NCBI RefSeq assembly: GCF_963583255.1
Contig: NC_084816.1
Location: forward strand, 9,687,600 to 9,751,599
Reading direction: 5' to 3'
DNA: 64,000 nucleotides
From: Pyrus communis
Taxonomy: Eukaryota > Streptophyta > Magnoliopsida > Rosales > Rosaceae
In this document: in pieces, positions 13,301-23,361 of the stretch
Numbering within the stretch: the first letter of the stretch is position 1
How the letters are laid out: each line of letters opens with the position of its first letter
Notes under the pieces: generated by a model
Seen by the model: only the letters and a program-made list of their open reading frames with translations
Database searches by the model: none
Told to the model about the DNA's origin: nothing
Made by a program: the position numbers and the translations under genes

Positions 13301-14370
13301 GAGCACAAAGTACTTCTAAGGTATAAACGTCTTATCAGTCTTGTCATTTCTTAACTTAGGTTAAGATTGCTTCATTAACATGTTTTCTTTATGTTTTAAT
13401 AGGCTTCTGGTGAGGGCTCGAGCCAGTCTTCCCAGCTCGCTGTGAGTAGGGTGGTCCTTCCTCAACCTTCTCGGGCTACTGGAGCTTTAGGGATTCCAAT
13501 CCCTCGGCCTCAGAAAGTTGCTGCTGTTGCTGGTCCCTCAATCTCTGTTGGGGCTGCCACTACTGCTACTGATTATAGGGGTGCTTGTGTGCTTCTTCCT
13601 CCCTTGGCTTCTTTTCCAGCCATGGCTTCCTTACCTGAACTAGTAAGAGAGTTCCTGCAAATTAAGACCAAGCTGAGATCCCTCAAGTGCCACTTTAAGC
13701 CTCAACATCTTAAATAATAGTGCATGATTTTCAAGGAATGAATGCAGAAGGACTTTACTTCCTCATTTAGTCTCAAGACCTTTCAAGAAGCTAAGAAAGC
13801 TTCAATGAGTTGTATCAATCATAATTGATGACCAAGGTGTAGTATGAGTCATTCCTCTCATTCTTTGAGAACCTGAGGGCTTTGAGGGAACAACACATTC
13901 GGGCTGAGAGGCAAGCCAACAAGGTAAGGTGCTGCAAAGAGAAGCACACTCGGACCTCTACTACGCTGCAACAACTAGTGGAGGAAGGTTTAGCTATGGA
14001 GGACTGGATTATGATGGTAGCCTCAGAGATCCAGAAGTTGGAGGAACAAATCTTTGCTTTGAAGGCTAAGCAGATGACCTTCTCCAACAAACTATACAAA
14101 AAGATTAAGGAGGTGAAGACTGTCAACCAAGAGGTGGAGGACTCAGAGGCCCAACTAGCTAACACCAATATAACTTTAGAAGAACCAAGTCATATTTGTA
14201 CTATAATGCATACTTACTACTCTAGGATAGCTGCTTTAGATAGAGATCTAAACTTGTACATCAGGGCTCTTGTACTCTATCACTTATCAAATAAAATGAT
14301 TTTCATATTTGTGTTTCTTTACTTGTTTATTTATTTTTGGCTATCACTCATCCGAAGTAACTTTTTTTAA
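10379..14370 (+). pseudogene. antisense ORF of the gypsy element: plant mobile domain plus coiled coil
   Basis: The core at 10741-11931 reads as a plant mobile domain (PMD; family known from MAIN-like proteins and from retrotransposon extra ORFs): FFFWNTMTNTFDFRMGHMSP, then TSFAGFILFAHKMF, then ATWMVHLWLQWYFPKF. An in-frame TAG at 10933-10935 and others upstream break it. Intron-like segments with GT/AG borders occur at 12574-12655 and 12766-12851. The C-terminal part (13882-14200) is strongly charged and heptad-like (KLEEQIFALKAKQ and around), consistent with a coiled coil. Its strand is opposite to gag-pol. Function within the element is unknown. A captured host PMD gene by chance neighbourhood is less likely because it sits exactly between integrase and the expected 3' LTR. 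Confidence 0.7.
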
Positions 14371-14847
14371 AAGATAAAGAACTTCAGAAAACACCCCTAA
14401 GTATCACTCTTCATCAATATAACAGTCTCTTACATCTCACATAGTTGGGTGATACTTCTTAAGGAATTTAGCATTGACTGGGTGCTTCTGTGAATTCCCT
14501 TCTAAATCTGTCAAGTAATATCCTCCTCTGTCCAAGACTTTGGCAATTGTAAAATGGCCTGGACTCCATTTCCCAAATCCTCTGACTTGAGCTCCCAAGG
14601 GCAAAACTGTTTTCCATACTAGTTCTCATTCTTCAAAAGTCTTCAATTTGACTCTCTTATTGTAGGCTTGGGCTTGCCTTTTTCCTTTCTTGGATCTTGT
14701 TCAAAGCTTCAATTTGGACAACATCCAAGTCTTCAATCCCTTGGCACATGGCCTGAACAAATTCATCATTGTGTAGACCAAATTGGTTCTAAAGCCTTAT
14801 AGAACTCACATTAATCTTCATTGGAAGCACTGCATTTTGCCCGAATG
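14371..14847 (-). pseudogene. C-terminal integrase remnant region of the gypsy element
   Basis: This lies between the antisense ORF and the readable integrase core, with no long open frame. By position it should hold the integrase C-terminal domain on the minus strand. Fragments in several frames are compatible with that but too broken to assign residue by residue. Confidence 0.4.
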
Positions 14848-15205
14848 TTAATGCATAAGGAATAATCCCAATTCTTGCTTTCTTTGAAGTTCTATAAGCC
14901 CAAAGAGCATCTCCCAACTTCCATGCCATCGTTCTGGGCTATCTGCCACCACTCTTTTAATGATGGTCACTAATATCTTGTTGCTAGCCTCTGCTTGACC
15001 ATTAGATTGGGGATAATATGGACTAGACTGGATCATTTTTATCTTGAACTTAGCTGCAAACTCTTTAACTTCTCTTGAAATAAATAATGGCCTATTGTCT
15101 ATAACAATCATTTCAGGCATTCCATATCTGTGTAAGATTTTGGTCTCAATGAATTTCTTCACAGTAGCTGAATTAATGGTCTTCATAGTTGAAGCCTCAA
15201 CCCAT
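14848..15205 (-). pseudogene. gypsy integrase catalytic core, 3' part
   Basis: Integrase inserts retrotransposon cDNA. The minus-strand frame reads WVEASTMKTINSATVKKF, then IVIDNRPLF (second catalytic Asp region) and SPYYPQSNGQAEASNKIL, the usual D..E core ending. The N-terminal part of the domain continues at 17036 on the far side of the mini-copia insertion. Removing that insertion joins the TKWVEAS region in frame. A frameshift near 14900 ends the readable frame early. Confidence 0.85.
15201..15205. repeat. left target-site duplication of the mini-copia element
   Basis: CCCAT here against CCCAC at 17031-17035: a 5-bp duplication with one substitution. The undisturbed integrase frame supports CCCAC as the original. 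Confidence 0.8.
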
Positions 15206-17030
15206 TGTTGTACTTTTATGCGCAAATGGAAGCGAATTCTAACAAGTACTAATATCAACGTCAAGGAATTTCACTAAACAAACGGAGATTACAAAAGAAT
15301 GTTTAAACTCTCACAACCTAAATCCCACAAATTGACTCTCACCAAATTGCCACACAAAAGAGCTACACAAAATACACTAACCCTAAGGTCCTATTTATAG
15401 TGCATAGGACTTAGGTTACAATAAGAATCCTAATAGGAAGTAAATACAAATCATAATTAAATAGGTAATTACCAAAATCTCTCCACCAAGGAAAACAACT
15501 AAGAAGTCAAAATCCAAACCCAAATAGGACACCAAAACCAAATAGGTAACACAAACCTAATTTTTGCATCATCCTAATTTTGAGCCGTAAAACCCAACAA
15601 TCTCCATCTCGGCGAAAAATTAGTAAACGTCCAAATCACATACAAACTTCAAATTTGGGATACCAAAATACAAACTCAAATGTGCACCAAATTCTTTTGA
15701 AACTGATCTCCACCTAGAATAAAAAAACCATAAGTCTTCAAACTTGAAATTTCCTCTAACGCCTTTTCCATTATGGAAACTAACAAATACGAAACAAAAT
15801 CCAAGCAAAAGCTTGAACATACAAACAAAAAGTGCAAATTGCACTCTACCTGAAGAGCTTGAGTACCAAGCTCCATCTCCTCACATAACCTTTAGAGGAG
15901 TTCAGATGAACGATCTTCTACAATGTTTGCATCAACACTAGCAAAAGACTTATCAAACGGCTTCTTTTTGCCGTTGAGTTTAGGGCAATCTACTTTCCAA
16001 TGACCTTCCTTATAACAATAGATTCTTTAGCTCTTAGAATTCAAAGCGACTTTAACATCTTCCAAACTAAGACTTTGTCTACCAAATAGCATGGTATCGA
16101 CAAAATCTTCATACGAAGGAGACAAAGAGCACAACAAAGTTATCACATAATCCTCATCACTAATTTGGTCGTCCACACTTTTCAAATCCATCATAAGTTT
16201 ATTGAATTCATCAACATGCTTATGAATTGACGTACCTTCATCCATACGAAGAGTATGCAAACTTTTCTTCAAATACAACCGTTTAGCAAGGGATTTGGTC
16301 ATATACAACCTCTCCAATTTTAGCCACAATTCTGGGGTAGATTTGATGCTACCAACTTCACGCAAGACTTCATTCGATAAAGTCAGCAGGATTGCTCCAA
16401 GTGCCTGCTCCATAATATCTTTTTTTTCTTCATCAGTCCACGAATTCGGCAAAGCCTTCACACCGTTTAGCGTTTTAAAAAGCCCTTGTTGAACTAACAA
16501 AGCACTCATCTTCAATTGCTAAATACCAAAGCCATTGTCGTCGAACTTTTCAATATCAACTTCCACCGAAGACACAGAAGGCTTCATAGTGACTACCAAG
16601 CAAAGCCCAAGTCGAAACCTAGGCTCTGATACCACTTGTTGTACTTTTATGCGCAAACAGAAGCGAATTCTAACAAGTACCAATATCAACGTCAAGGAAT
16701 TTCACTAAACAAACGGAGATTACAAAAGAGTGTTTAAACTCTCACAACCCAAATCCCACAAATTGACTCTCACCAAATTGCTACACAAAAGAGCCATATA
16801 AAATACATTAACCCTAAGGTCCTATTTATAGTGCATAGGACTTAGGTTACAATAAGAATCCTAATGGGAAGTACATACAAATCCTAATAAAATAGGTAAT
16901 TAAAACAATCTCTCCACCAAGGAAAACAACTAAGAAGTCAAAATCCAAACCCAAATAGGACACCAAAACCAAATAAGTAACACAAACCTAATTTTTGCAT
17001 CATCCTAATTTTGAGCCGTAAAACCCAACA
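15206..17030 (-). mobile_element. internally deleted copia (Ty1) element with two 394-bp LTRs
   Basis: LTRs lie at 15206-15599 and 16637-17030, both exactly 394 bp, beginning TGTTGTACTTTTATGCGC and ending GTAAAACCCAACA on the plus strand. They differ at about 18 positions by eye (about 95% identity). On the minus strand the 5' LTR is followed after two bases by a tRNA-iMet primer binding site (16622-16634, reverse of GGCTCTGATACCA). A purine-rich tract (GCCGAGATGGAGATT on the minus strand) precedes the other LTR. The 1037-bp interior has a gag fragment only; protease, integrase and RT are absent. The element must be mobilised in trans. Confidence 0.93.
16027..16515 (-). CDS. copia Gag fragment (UBN2/retrotran_gag type)
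   Basis: Gag packages retroelement RNA. The 162-residue frame starts MKMSALLVQQGLFKTLNG and contains the copia Gag hallmarks LWLKLERLYMTKSLAKR, LYLKKSLHTLRMDEGTS and HVDEFNKLMMDL, then ITLLCSLSPSYEDFV. It lacks the first few dozen residues of a full Gag. A damaged CCHC zinc knuckle (CYKEGHWKVDC) can be read just downstream at about 15965-16015 in another frame. The coding region ends there: this is the only protein of the mini-element. Translation may be residual. Confidence 0.8.
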   Translation of the reverse strand: MKMSALLVQQGLFKTLNGVKALPNSWTDEEKKDIMEQALGAILLTLSNEVLREVGSIKSTPELWLKLERLYMTKSLAKRLYLKKSLHTLRMDEGTSIHKHVDEFNKLMMDLKSVDDQISDEDYVITLLCSLSPSYEDFVDTMLFGRQSLSLEDVKVALNSKS

Positions 17031-17035
17031 CCCAC

Positions 17036-17475
17036 TTAGTAAAGTAATCAGTTACTACAATCATGAAGGTATGCCCCTTACTAGAAGCTGGATATATGTG
17101 TCCGACAAAGTTCATAGCCCATCTTCTAAAAGATCATGACTTTACTACTGGATTCAAAAGTACTGATGGTATGTGTTGGAGTGGTCCATGTCTTTGGCAA
17201 TCTTCATATCCCTCAGCATAAGCTTTACAATCTTTCTCCATATTAGGCCAGAAGTAGCCATATCTTCTCAGTAACCACCTCATCTTCGCTCCTGCCTGAT
17301 GTGCTCCACAGATGCCTTCATGCACCTTAACCATCACCCTTATTGATTCTTCCAAGCCCAAACATTTCAACAGCAATCCATTTGGGGTTTTCCTCAACAA
17401 AGTCATATCCCACATAAAAATTCTAGTTGCTTGTTGTCTGGTCTTCTTATTAGTGGGAAGAGAAGGGTCTTTCAA
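17036..17475 (-). pseudogene. gypsy integrase N-terminal zinc-binding domain and core start
   Basis: The minus-strand frame reads VHEGICGAHQAGAKMRWLL then YGYFWPNMEKDC, the H2C2 integrase zinc-binding domain. One of the expected cysteines of the second CxxC pair reads as Tyr (AEGYEDC). The start of the catalytic core runs into the mini-copia insertion at 17030. Confidence 0.8.
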
Positions 17476-17786
17476 GTATTGGATGATGAATGTCCTTTAA
17501 TCCTCTATCTCGAGCTCTTCAATCATCATAACCAAGCTGAATTCTCTTTCAAAGATAGAGAAGAGACTTCTCCTTTGAATCTCTATTCTCATCTCAGGTA
17601 CTTCTTCTTCAACTTATGCTCCAAAAGCTGTCTGCGCCTTTTTATTGGCAATTAAGTTTGCTTATCTGGGAATATGGCTAATTACTACTTCATTACCCCA
17701 ATATCCCAATAATTGAGTAGGTGTTAGGTAATATCCTACCATTGTGATGTGTCTACACTTGTACTCTTCATTCAGTTGATTAATTA

Positions 17787-18469
17787 TCAGCTTAGAATCA
17801 CCATATATTTTACTTCAGCTAGCCCTACCTCTATTAGGATTTCTAAGCTAATGATCAATGCTTCATACTCGGCTCTGTTAATGGTAGTGTCCTTATAATC
17901 TAACAGAAATGAGTAGCAATGTTGGACTCCCTTAGGGTCAATGATGACAACTCCAGCTCCTGCAACATGTTGTGTGCATAATCTATCTAAATACAACCTC
18001 CAATGAGTGATCCATAAGCTGGCTATCCTTTTTATTTCTTGTTGTATCCACACTCATCCTTGCCCGACTAAGCTTGGTTGGGCAGGATCCAAAGGGTAGA
18101 CACCTTCAAGGTTCTAGGGATATTGATTAGCTTCTCTTCGGGCTTTTGGTGCTCAGCTAAGAAGTTTGCAATTGCTTGCCCCTTTACTACCCTCTGGGGT
18201 ATATATTGGAAACTGAACTCTAGCAATGCTAGAATCCACTTCCCAATTCTTCCAGTTAGCATTGGCTTGCACATTATATACTTAATCACATCGGTCTTAA
18301 CGATTATACGGATATGGCAAGGCAACATGTAGTGTCTCAATTTGCTGGCAGTGAAATATAATGCTAAGCATAATTTCTCAATCGGGGTATATCTTGTCTC
18401 CACCTCGGTAACAATCCTATTGAGGTAGTATACTGCTTGTTCCTTTCCCCCTTCATTATTCTGAGCCAA
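17787..18469 (-). pseudogene. gypsy RNase H region
   Basis: 18469-18068 contains the RT-proximal RNase H block (YYLNRIVTEVETRYTPIEKL, TASKLRHYML, GRIGKWILALLEF). 18053-17787 contains a second RNase H-like block (AGAGVVIIDPKGV, NRAEYEALIISLEI), the dual or plant-type RNase H arrangement known in Tat elements. RNase H removes the RNA strand of the RNA-DNA hybrid during replication. Stops separate the two blocks. Confidence 0.75.
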
Positions 18470-18592
18470 CAGACTTCCTATTGATCTTTCAGAGGCTGAT
18501 ATATAAAGCTTTGAAGGCTTTCACCTTTAGAAAGGAATAAGCACTAGAGGAGGGGCTAAATAAGTGTTCACTTTATCAAAAGCCTCTTGATG

Positions 18593-19433
18593 TTAGGGGC
18601 CCCATTCAAACTTGTCTTGATTTTTTAATCTCAACAAATGAGTCAAATGCTGGATTTTGCCCGCAAGATTAACAATGAATCTTCTTAAAAAGTTAATCTT
18701 CCCCAGCAACCTTTGCAATTGCACTTTCCTAGTGGGTGCAGGTGACTCCATTATGCTTCTAGCCTTGTTCTTGTCCACTTCCACACCTTTCTAATGGACC
18801 AGGAATCCCAGAAAGTTGTTCGATCTCACTCCAAAGGCACATTTCCAAGGATTCATCTTCAGCTTGTTAGCTCTCATTTGCTTAAGGTTTTCCAAGTGCT
18901 GCTCTTCAATTTTAGACTTCACCATGATGTCATCAATGTACACGTCTATACTATGCCCAATCAAATCATGGAAAATAGCATTTATCGCCCTTTGATAAGT
19001 AGCACGAGCATTTTTTTAGCCCGAAGGGCATAACAACATATTCATAAGCTCTTATATGTCATGGGCGTCTGAATGTTGTCTTATGTATATCCTCTTTAGC
19101 CATTTTTATTTGATTATATCCAGCATTACCATCCATAAAGGATAATACTTTGTGTTTTGCAACTACATCAATGGATAGGTCAGCCATAGGCATATGGCAT
19201 TCATCTTTGGGAATTGCTTCATTAATATTTCTATAATCCACACAACATCGAATGGCATTAGTTAAAACTTTTAATGCAGGTTTAATGTTAGATAACCATT
19301 CTACATATTTAACTGGTTTAATAAAGTCTGCCTTTACCAGCTTCTCAATTTCCTCCTTAACCTTTTCTTCTATTTCTTTTGACATCCTCCTTGGTGCCCG
19401 CTTTACAGGTTTGTACCCCTTCTTAATAGGCAT
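18593..19433 (-). pseudogene. gypsy reverse transcriptase
   Basis: The frame from 19433 reads RMSKEIEEKVKEEIEKLV, RCCVDYRNINEAIPKDE and FMDGNAGYNQIKMAKEDI (fingers and palm). The catalytic motif YIDD is encoded at 18929-18940. 18784-18593 gives the connection (RKVQLQRLLGKINFLRRF). A run of seven T on the plus strand at about 19011-19017 (A7 in the coding sense) has one base more than the frame needs, shifting the frame just before the YIDD block. A stop follows at about 18792. Confidence 0.85.
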
Positions 19434-20185
19434 TCTATGCTTTAATAAAATGGAGTCTAATCTTGGAATTTATGTATAATGCCATGCAAAACAGTTATTG
19501 AATTCATGCAAAAGATTAATTATTTTTGCCTAATCTTCTGCTTCCAGCAGGCCACTAAGTTGTATTGGCCTTATATCCTCCTCAGTTGCCAGGTTAATGG
19601 TTTCTAAAAGGTCTTGAACGTCTGGTGCTGGTTTATTGGGCTCTGTAGAAAAAAATTCTACCACCTTCGGAGTCTCGGACTCTTCCTCCAGTTGATCCAA
19701 GTCATATATACATTCTGCCATATGGATAGCTGCCTTCACTTTTTCTTCTTCCAAAATTTATCTTCCTTGATCATCTTTGGTGCCTAAAGTTCATTCTTCC
19801 CATTCTACCATTTCTTTGGCTGAGCTTTCCGTTATCTCTCTAATCTCTTTTCCATATTCCAGCAATCTTTTGATTAAAGACCTGATTACTACTACCTGGT
19901 CATTTCTCTTCTAGTCTGTGATCATTGGTGTTAGTGGGCAAGGACAATATGAGGCATGTCTCATTCCTCCTGAGTGAGAGAAAGTCCTTGTTCTAAGAGC
20001 TTTTGGGTCGTTACCTTGGAAAGGTGGTCATTCTAATTAGCTCCTGAACATTGCAGAATTCCAACATTAGGATTGTAGAAATTGGCTTCAGCAACATTGG
20101 CCATGGGAAGAAATGGCCGTGATTCGGCCTCCACTATTTCCCAAAATCCTTATATTGCAACAGTGGGTTCATGATACACAGCAAC
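19434..20185 (-). pseudogene. gypsy pol linker between protease and RT
   Basis: Acidic linker sequence is readable (19754-19530, KAAIHMAECIYDLDQLEEES) with stops on both sides. No separate gene seen. Confidence 0.5.
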
Positions 20186-20629
20186 TTATAGGTGCAGGGT
20201 AGATGACACTGACAAACTCTGGTGTATCCAATCCCTTCCCAGCAAATCCCCATAAGTAGAGCTATTGTCTACTACAAAGAAAGCCATCATAATCTTCTTG
20301 GACCTTAAGTTTACTTCTAACGGCAGTATCCCATATGTTTTGGTGATGGCCCTAGAGAAACTAGACACTATGAGATCAATGGGAATAAGGTCATTTTCAC
20401 ATCTGCAAAACTTCTTTATTTGTTTAAGTGGCACTACATTAACCGTTGCCCTCATCGCGTCTAACAACATTCTTTTAAAAGAGGCCTTTTCCAAATGAGT
20501 TGTCACATGTATGAGCTTTAAATGGTTTACTAAGGCCAAACTCGGGCTTCTAAACACCATCTTATCAAAACAAACTTTCTTGGGCTCTTTTGGTCTGGTG
20601 TCGGGTATGTCTGTCAGGCTAGACTTCAC
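20186..20629 (-). pseudogene. gypsy aspartic protease domain
   Basis: The minus-strand frame has NHLKLIHVTTHLEKASFKRML followed by a degraded active-site region, then MMAFFVVDNSSTYGDLLGRDWIHQ, the FxVVDxxxxYxxLLGRDWIH signature of gypsy proteases. The expected active-site D-S/T-G triplet reads as LLDAMR in this copy, so the catalytic motif is probably lost. The protease releases Gag and Pol products. Confidence 0.7.
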
Positions 20630-20640
20630 CTACTAACCTC

Positions 20641-21924
20641 TTAAATGTTCACCAAGGCCATCATTGGCTCTTGTGCTAAATAATCATCTTTCATTACAGC
20701 TGGTTGATCTGGTTCTGCACAAAACATGAAGGATAATACATAGGTCATGTTGACATGAAAGTTGCTAGGCCCATGTACACCTTTCTTCTTCCCCCCAATC
20801 TGGCACATAAATTGATTCATCCAGGCTTGTGGTTTTTCATTCAACATCAACTCCAGTGCCTCTTCTACCCCTTCTGTCGGGCTCATATTGAAACTAAGTA
20901 AGGGCTCATGAGTTCCAAAAAGCATGCATTCTTGTGATATTATAGGTGCCCTTCTTTCAAATAACATGGTTCCAAAACGTATAGGCACTAGATTCCATCC
21001 TGGTATGGGTACCATGACCATGCTCTCTTGCATTCTTCCTAGTACTTTGTATTTGCTCGGATGAGGATTTGAGGGACATGTTATCTTCCTCATTCAGTCT
21101 TGTTGTTAGCTCTCTCCACCATTTTTGCTGCTCATCTAGCTAGGTTGTTTCTCCTCTCCTTGGGTAAACTTCTCAAATTTAATATTCTCAGGAATGTCTG
21201 AAATAACGGGGATCTTTAATGAGTTTATATGAGCTTTATGCTTTCTCTGCACCCTTCTTATCATGGATGCCCTCATTTCTCTTATAGGCGTTCCATCATT
21301 GCCTACTACATACCATTTTTCAGCCAAGTCGGGCTGAATTCACCTTGGTAGTTGGCAGTATTGAGCTCATGATCCTTCTTAGTCTCCCATGTCTCATGCC
21401 ACTATGGCTGGTTGGTTAGGAGGCCTTAACCTCCATCCATCATGGTACATTTATCTCTTTATCCTCCATTTTTCAGAGGCTTCAAAGTCCCTGAACATTT
21501 TAGATAGATTTTTAGGCTCTGAATCCCCTCCCGACCTCTGGAACACATTCTTGGTATCCTCTTGCCTTATCTAAATAGCTTGAAGAACATTTCTGCGAGC
21601 ATCTTGTTCTTCTTTCTCTTTCCTCTTGACCAACTCTTGATCAACAATGGCGCCTGGTACTGGTACCTCAAGCTCACATTCACATTGACAACTACTGCAC
21701 AAGACTACTCATTTAACTACAACTGCTTGGGCCCTGTCGGGCAACCTTCTGCTGCCCATCTGTTGGCCTAACCACTTTTCTTCTTTCATCCTGGACAACC
21801 TTTCTTTTCCCCCTCTCGACCCAATTAAGATTTATCATGTTAATTAGGGCTTCAGGGAGTAGATCTATGTCAATCATCATGTTGGCCTAGGGTTTTTCTA
21901 GCAGCAGCTTCCCCTTAACCATAA
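20641..21924 (-). pseudogene. gypsy gag, C-terminal part left of the insertion
   Basis: The frame is broken by stops, with readable stretches at 21327-21136, 21093-20641 and around 21880-21780 (MMIDIDLLPEALINMIN). It is continuous with the gag block at 22936-23361 once the Harbinger-like insert is taken out, because the frame then runs through the junction. This region carries the C-terminal gag to protease spacer. Confidence 0.6.
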
Positions 21925-22935
21925 TAGCAACTCCACTGTTGCAAAGGCCCCCTAGGGCAAGTCACTATTGAATAGCCTCCAATGAACAGTAACTAACTTA
22001 ATGAATAGTAACTGCCTTTTGCATCTCCACCCCTACACTAAATAGCCATGGTAATAGACAATAAAATATTAGTATTTTTTTTATAAAATAATACAAGATA
22101 ATTTTATTTGTAATTTCGGATAAGATTTTTAATCATTCTCGTTGCACCACGTGTCATTATCTGAGAAGATAATTTTTTGTGATAGATTTCGATAAGATAT
22201 TTATCCAATGTCATCGTACCACGTGTCGTTACCTTTTCAGAATCGTTGTGGTGTAAGGTAGAAGATAATGAGAAGGTACTTATAGAAAAGTAAAATCAAT
22301 TTTTTTTTTAAAAATCTTTAAAAAAAATTTAGGATTTTTTTATTAATTTTTAACATTTTTTTATTAACTTAATTAATTTCTGCTGTTGGATTAAAAAAAA
22401 ATTGAAATCCAACCCTCCAAATTATGCCACATGGCACAACGGTTGGATTTCAGATTTTTTTTATTGTTATTTTTTTAATTTATAAAGACAAATAACGTGG
22501 ACCGTTAATCTCAAATCCAACGGATGAAATTAATGAAGGTTTAATTTTTTTTATTTTTACCGTTGGAAATCCAACGATCCACAAAAAGTAACCTTTGAAA
22601 TCCAACGGACACGGAGCTGCCACGTGGCCTCCAACGATAACATTACACAGGCCTGTGACGCGGGCCCCAATGCTTGAAACATGTCGGGGACACGCCCTTA
22701 TGTGCACATGTTATGCATGTGCCTGACTAAACAAATATTTAAAAATGGCTGATGTCGCCCTAACGTCAGCGTTGCATCACCCCCTATTGGGTTCTCGTGC
22801 AAGCGATTCTCGTCGGGCCTTTCGCTCGGGCCCCCTCCTGCGCAATCGCCCGCATGGGCTAGACACGATTGCTAGGGCTATTGCCCCTTGTTCTGGAGTC
22901 GGTCCATCGGGCTACTCCACATGGTGGAGTTGCTC
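21925..22935. mobile_element. non-autonomous PIF/Harbinger-like element, 1011 bp
   Basis: The ends are inverted: left TAGCAACTCCAC, right (reversed) GAGCAACTCCAC, one mismatch. It is flanked by a TAA duplication (21922-21924 and 22936-22938), the three-base TWA site typical of PIF/Harbinger and Tourist-like elements. The inside has no convincing gene. It is rich in the motif AAATCCAACGG in both orientations (22400-22640) and has a GC-rich right arm. Excising it with one TAA restores an open gag frame. The size is large for a MITE. Confidence 0.75.
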
Positions 22936-23361
22936 TAAGGTCCTGAATCCAATCTCTGAACCATACACAATTAGCAATTGAGTGAATGAAAGTATAATGA
23001 ACCTTGCAATACTTCTTTCCTCTAAGTTCTTCAGGTTTGGGCATCTTTTTAATGGCATCGAGCAAGATTACCCGAGCTTTCACCTTTTCCTCGTAGATAT
23101 CTGCTACCTTGGTTAGGTCAAAAGAATATGATTGATACTTTGGAGGTTTAATAAGTACAAAACCTCCACCATTCATCACAATCTTCTGGTCCTTGATGGG
23201 TTGAACCAATCCTTTCACCATTAAAGGTTTGAAAAGAGTAATCATCTCTGCAGCACATAACTTTATCCCTTCTCCCAAGCTGTTATCAGTGTCTCCTAAC
23301 TCTAGGCCTTCGAACTCTAGTTGATGGATTGAAGCTTTATTCTTATAAAAGGGGGTGTTTT
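22936..23361 (-). pseudogene. gypsy gag zinc-finger-like C-terminal region
   Basis: The minus-strand frame reads FEGLELGDTDNSLGEGIKL, KDQKIVMNGGGFVLIKPPKY and KYCKVHYTFIHSIANCVWFRDWIQ. The CxxH..H..C pattern resembles the Gag zinc-binding block of Tat elements. It runs open up to the insertion. Upstream of 23361 the homology stops. Confidence 0.65.

Larger units (their letters stand above)
10379..23361 (-). mobile_element. Tat-lineage Ty3/gypsy LTR retrotransposon, decayed and nested
   Basis: On the minus strand the order is gag (23361-20641), aspartic protease (20629-20186), reverse transcriptase (19433-18593), RNase H (18469-17787) and integrase (17475-17031 continuing at 15200-14848): the Ty3/gypsy order. 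Beyond integrase, on the opposite strand, lies a plant-mobile-domain ORF (10379-14370). An extra, sometimes antisense, ORF between pol and the 3' LTR is an established trait of the Tat lineage. RT wording such as MDGNAGYNQI and VYIDDIMVKS fits the same lineage. Stops and frameshifts are present in most domains. A copia element and a Harbinger-like element are inserted into it. The right end stops abruptly at about 23361, where gag should continue, so the 5' part including the 5' LTR seems lost or replaced. Confidence 0.8.

Noticed and set aside
13882..14370. Independent coiled-coil host gene
   Set aside because: Sits in the antisense ORF of the gypsy element, in frame context with its PMD part; no own promoter or start evidence.
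16622..16634. tRNA-like TGGTATCAGAGCC sequences (also 57151, 57456, 61125)
   Set aside because: These are primer binding sites beside LTRs or in the viral leader, not tRNA genes: no cloverleaf follows.
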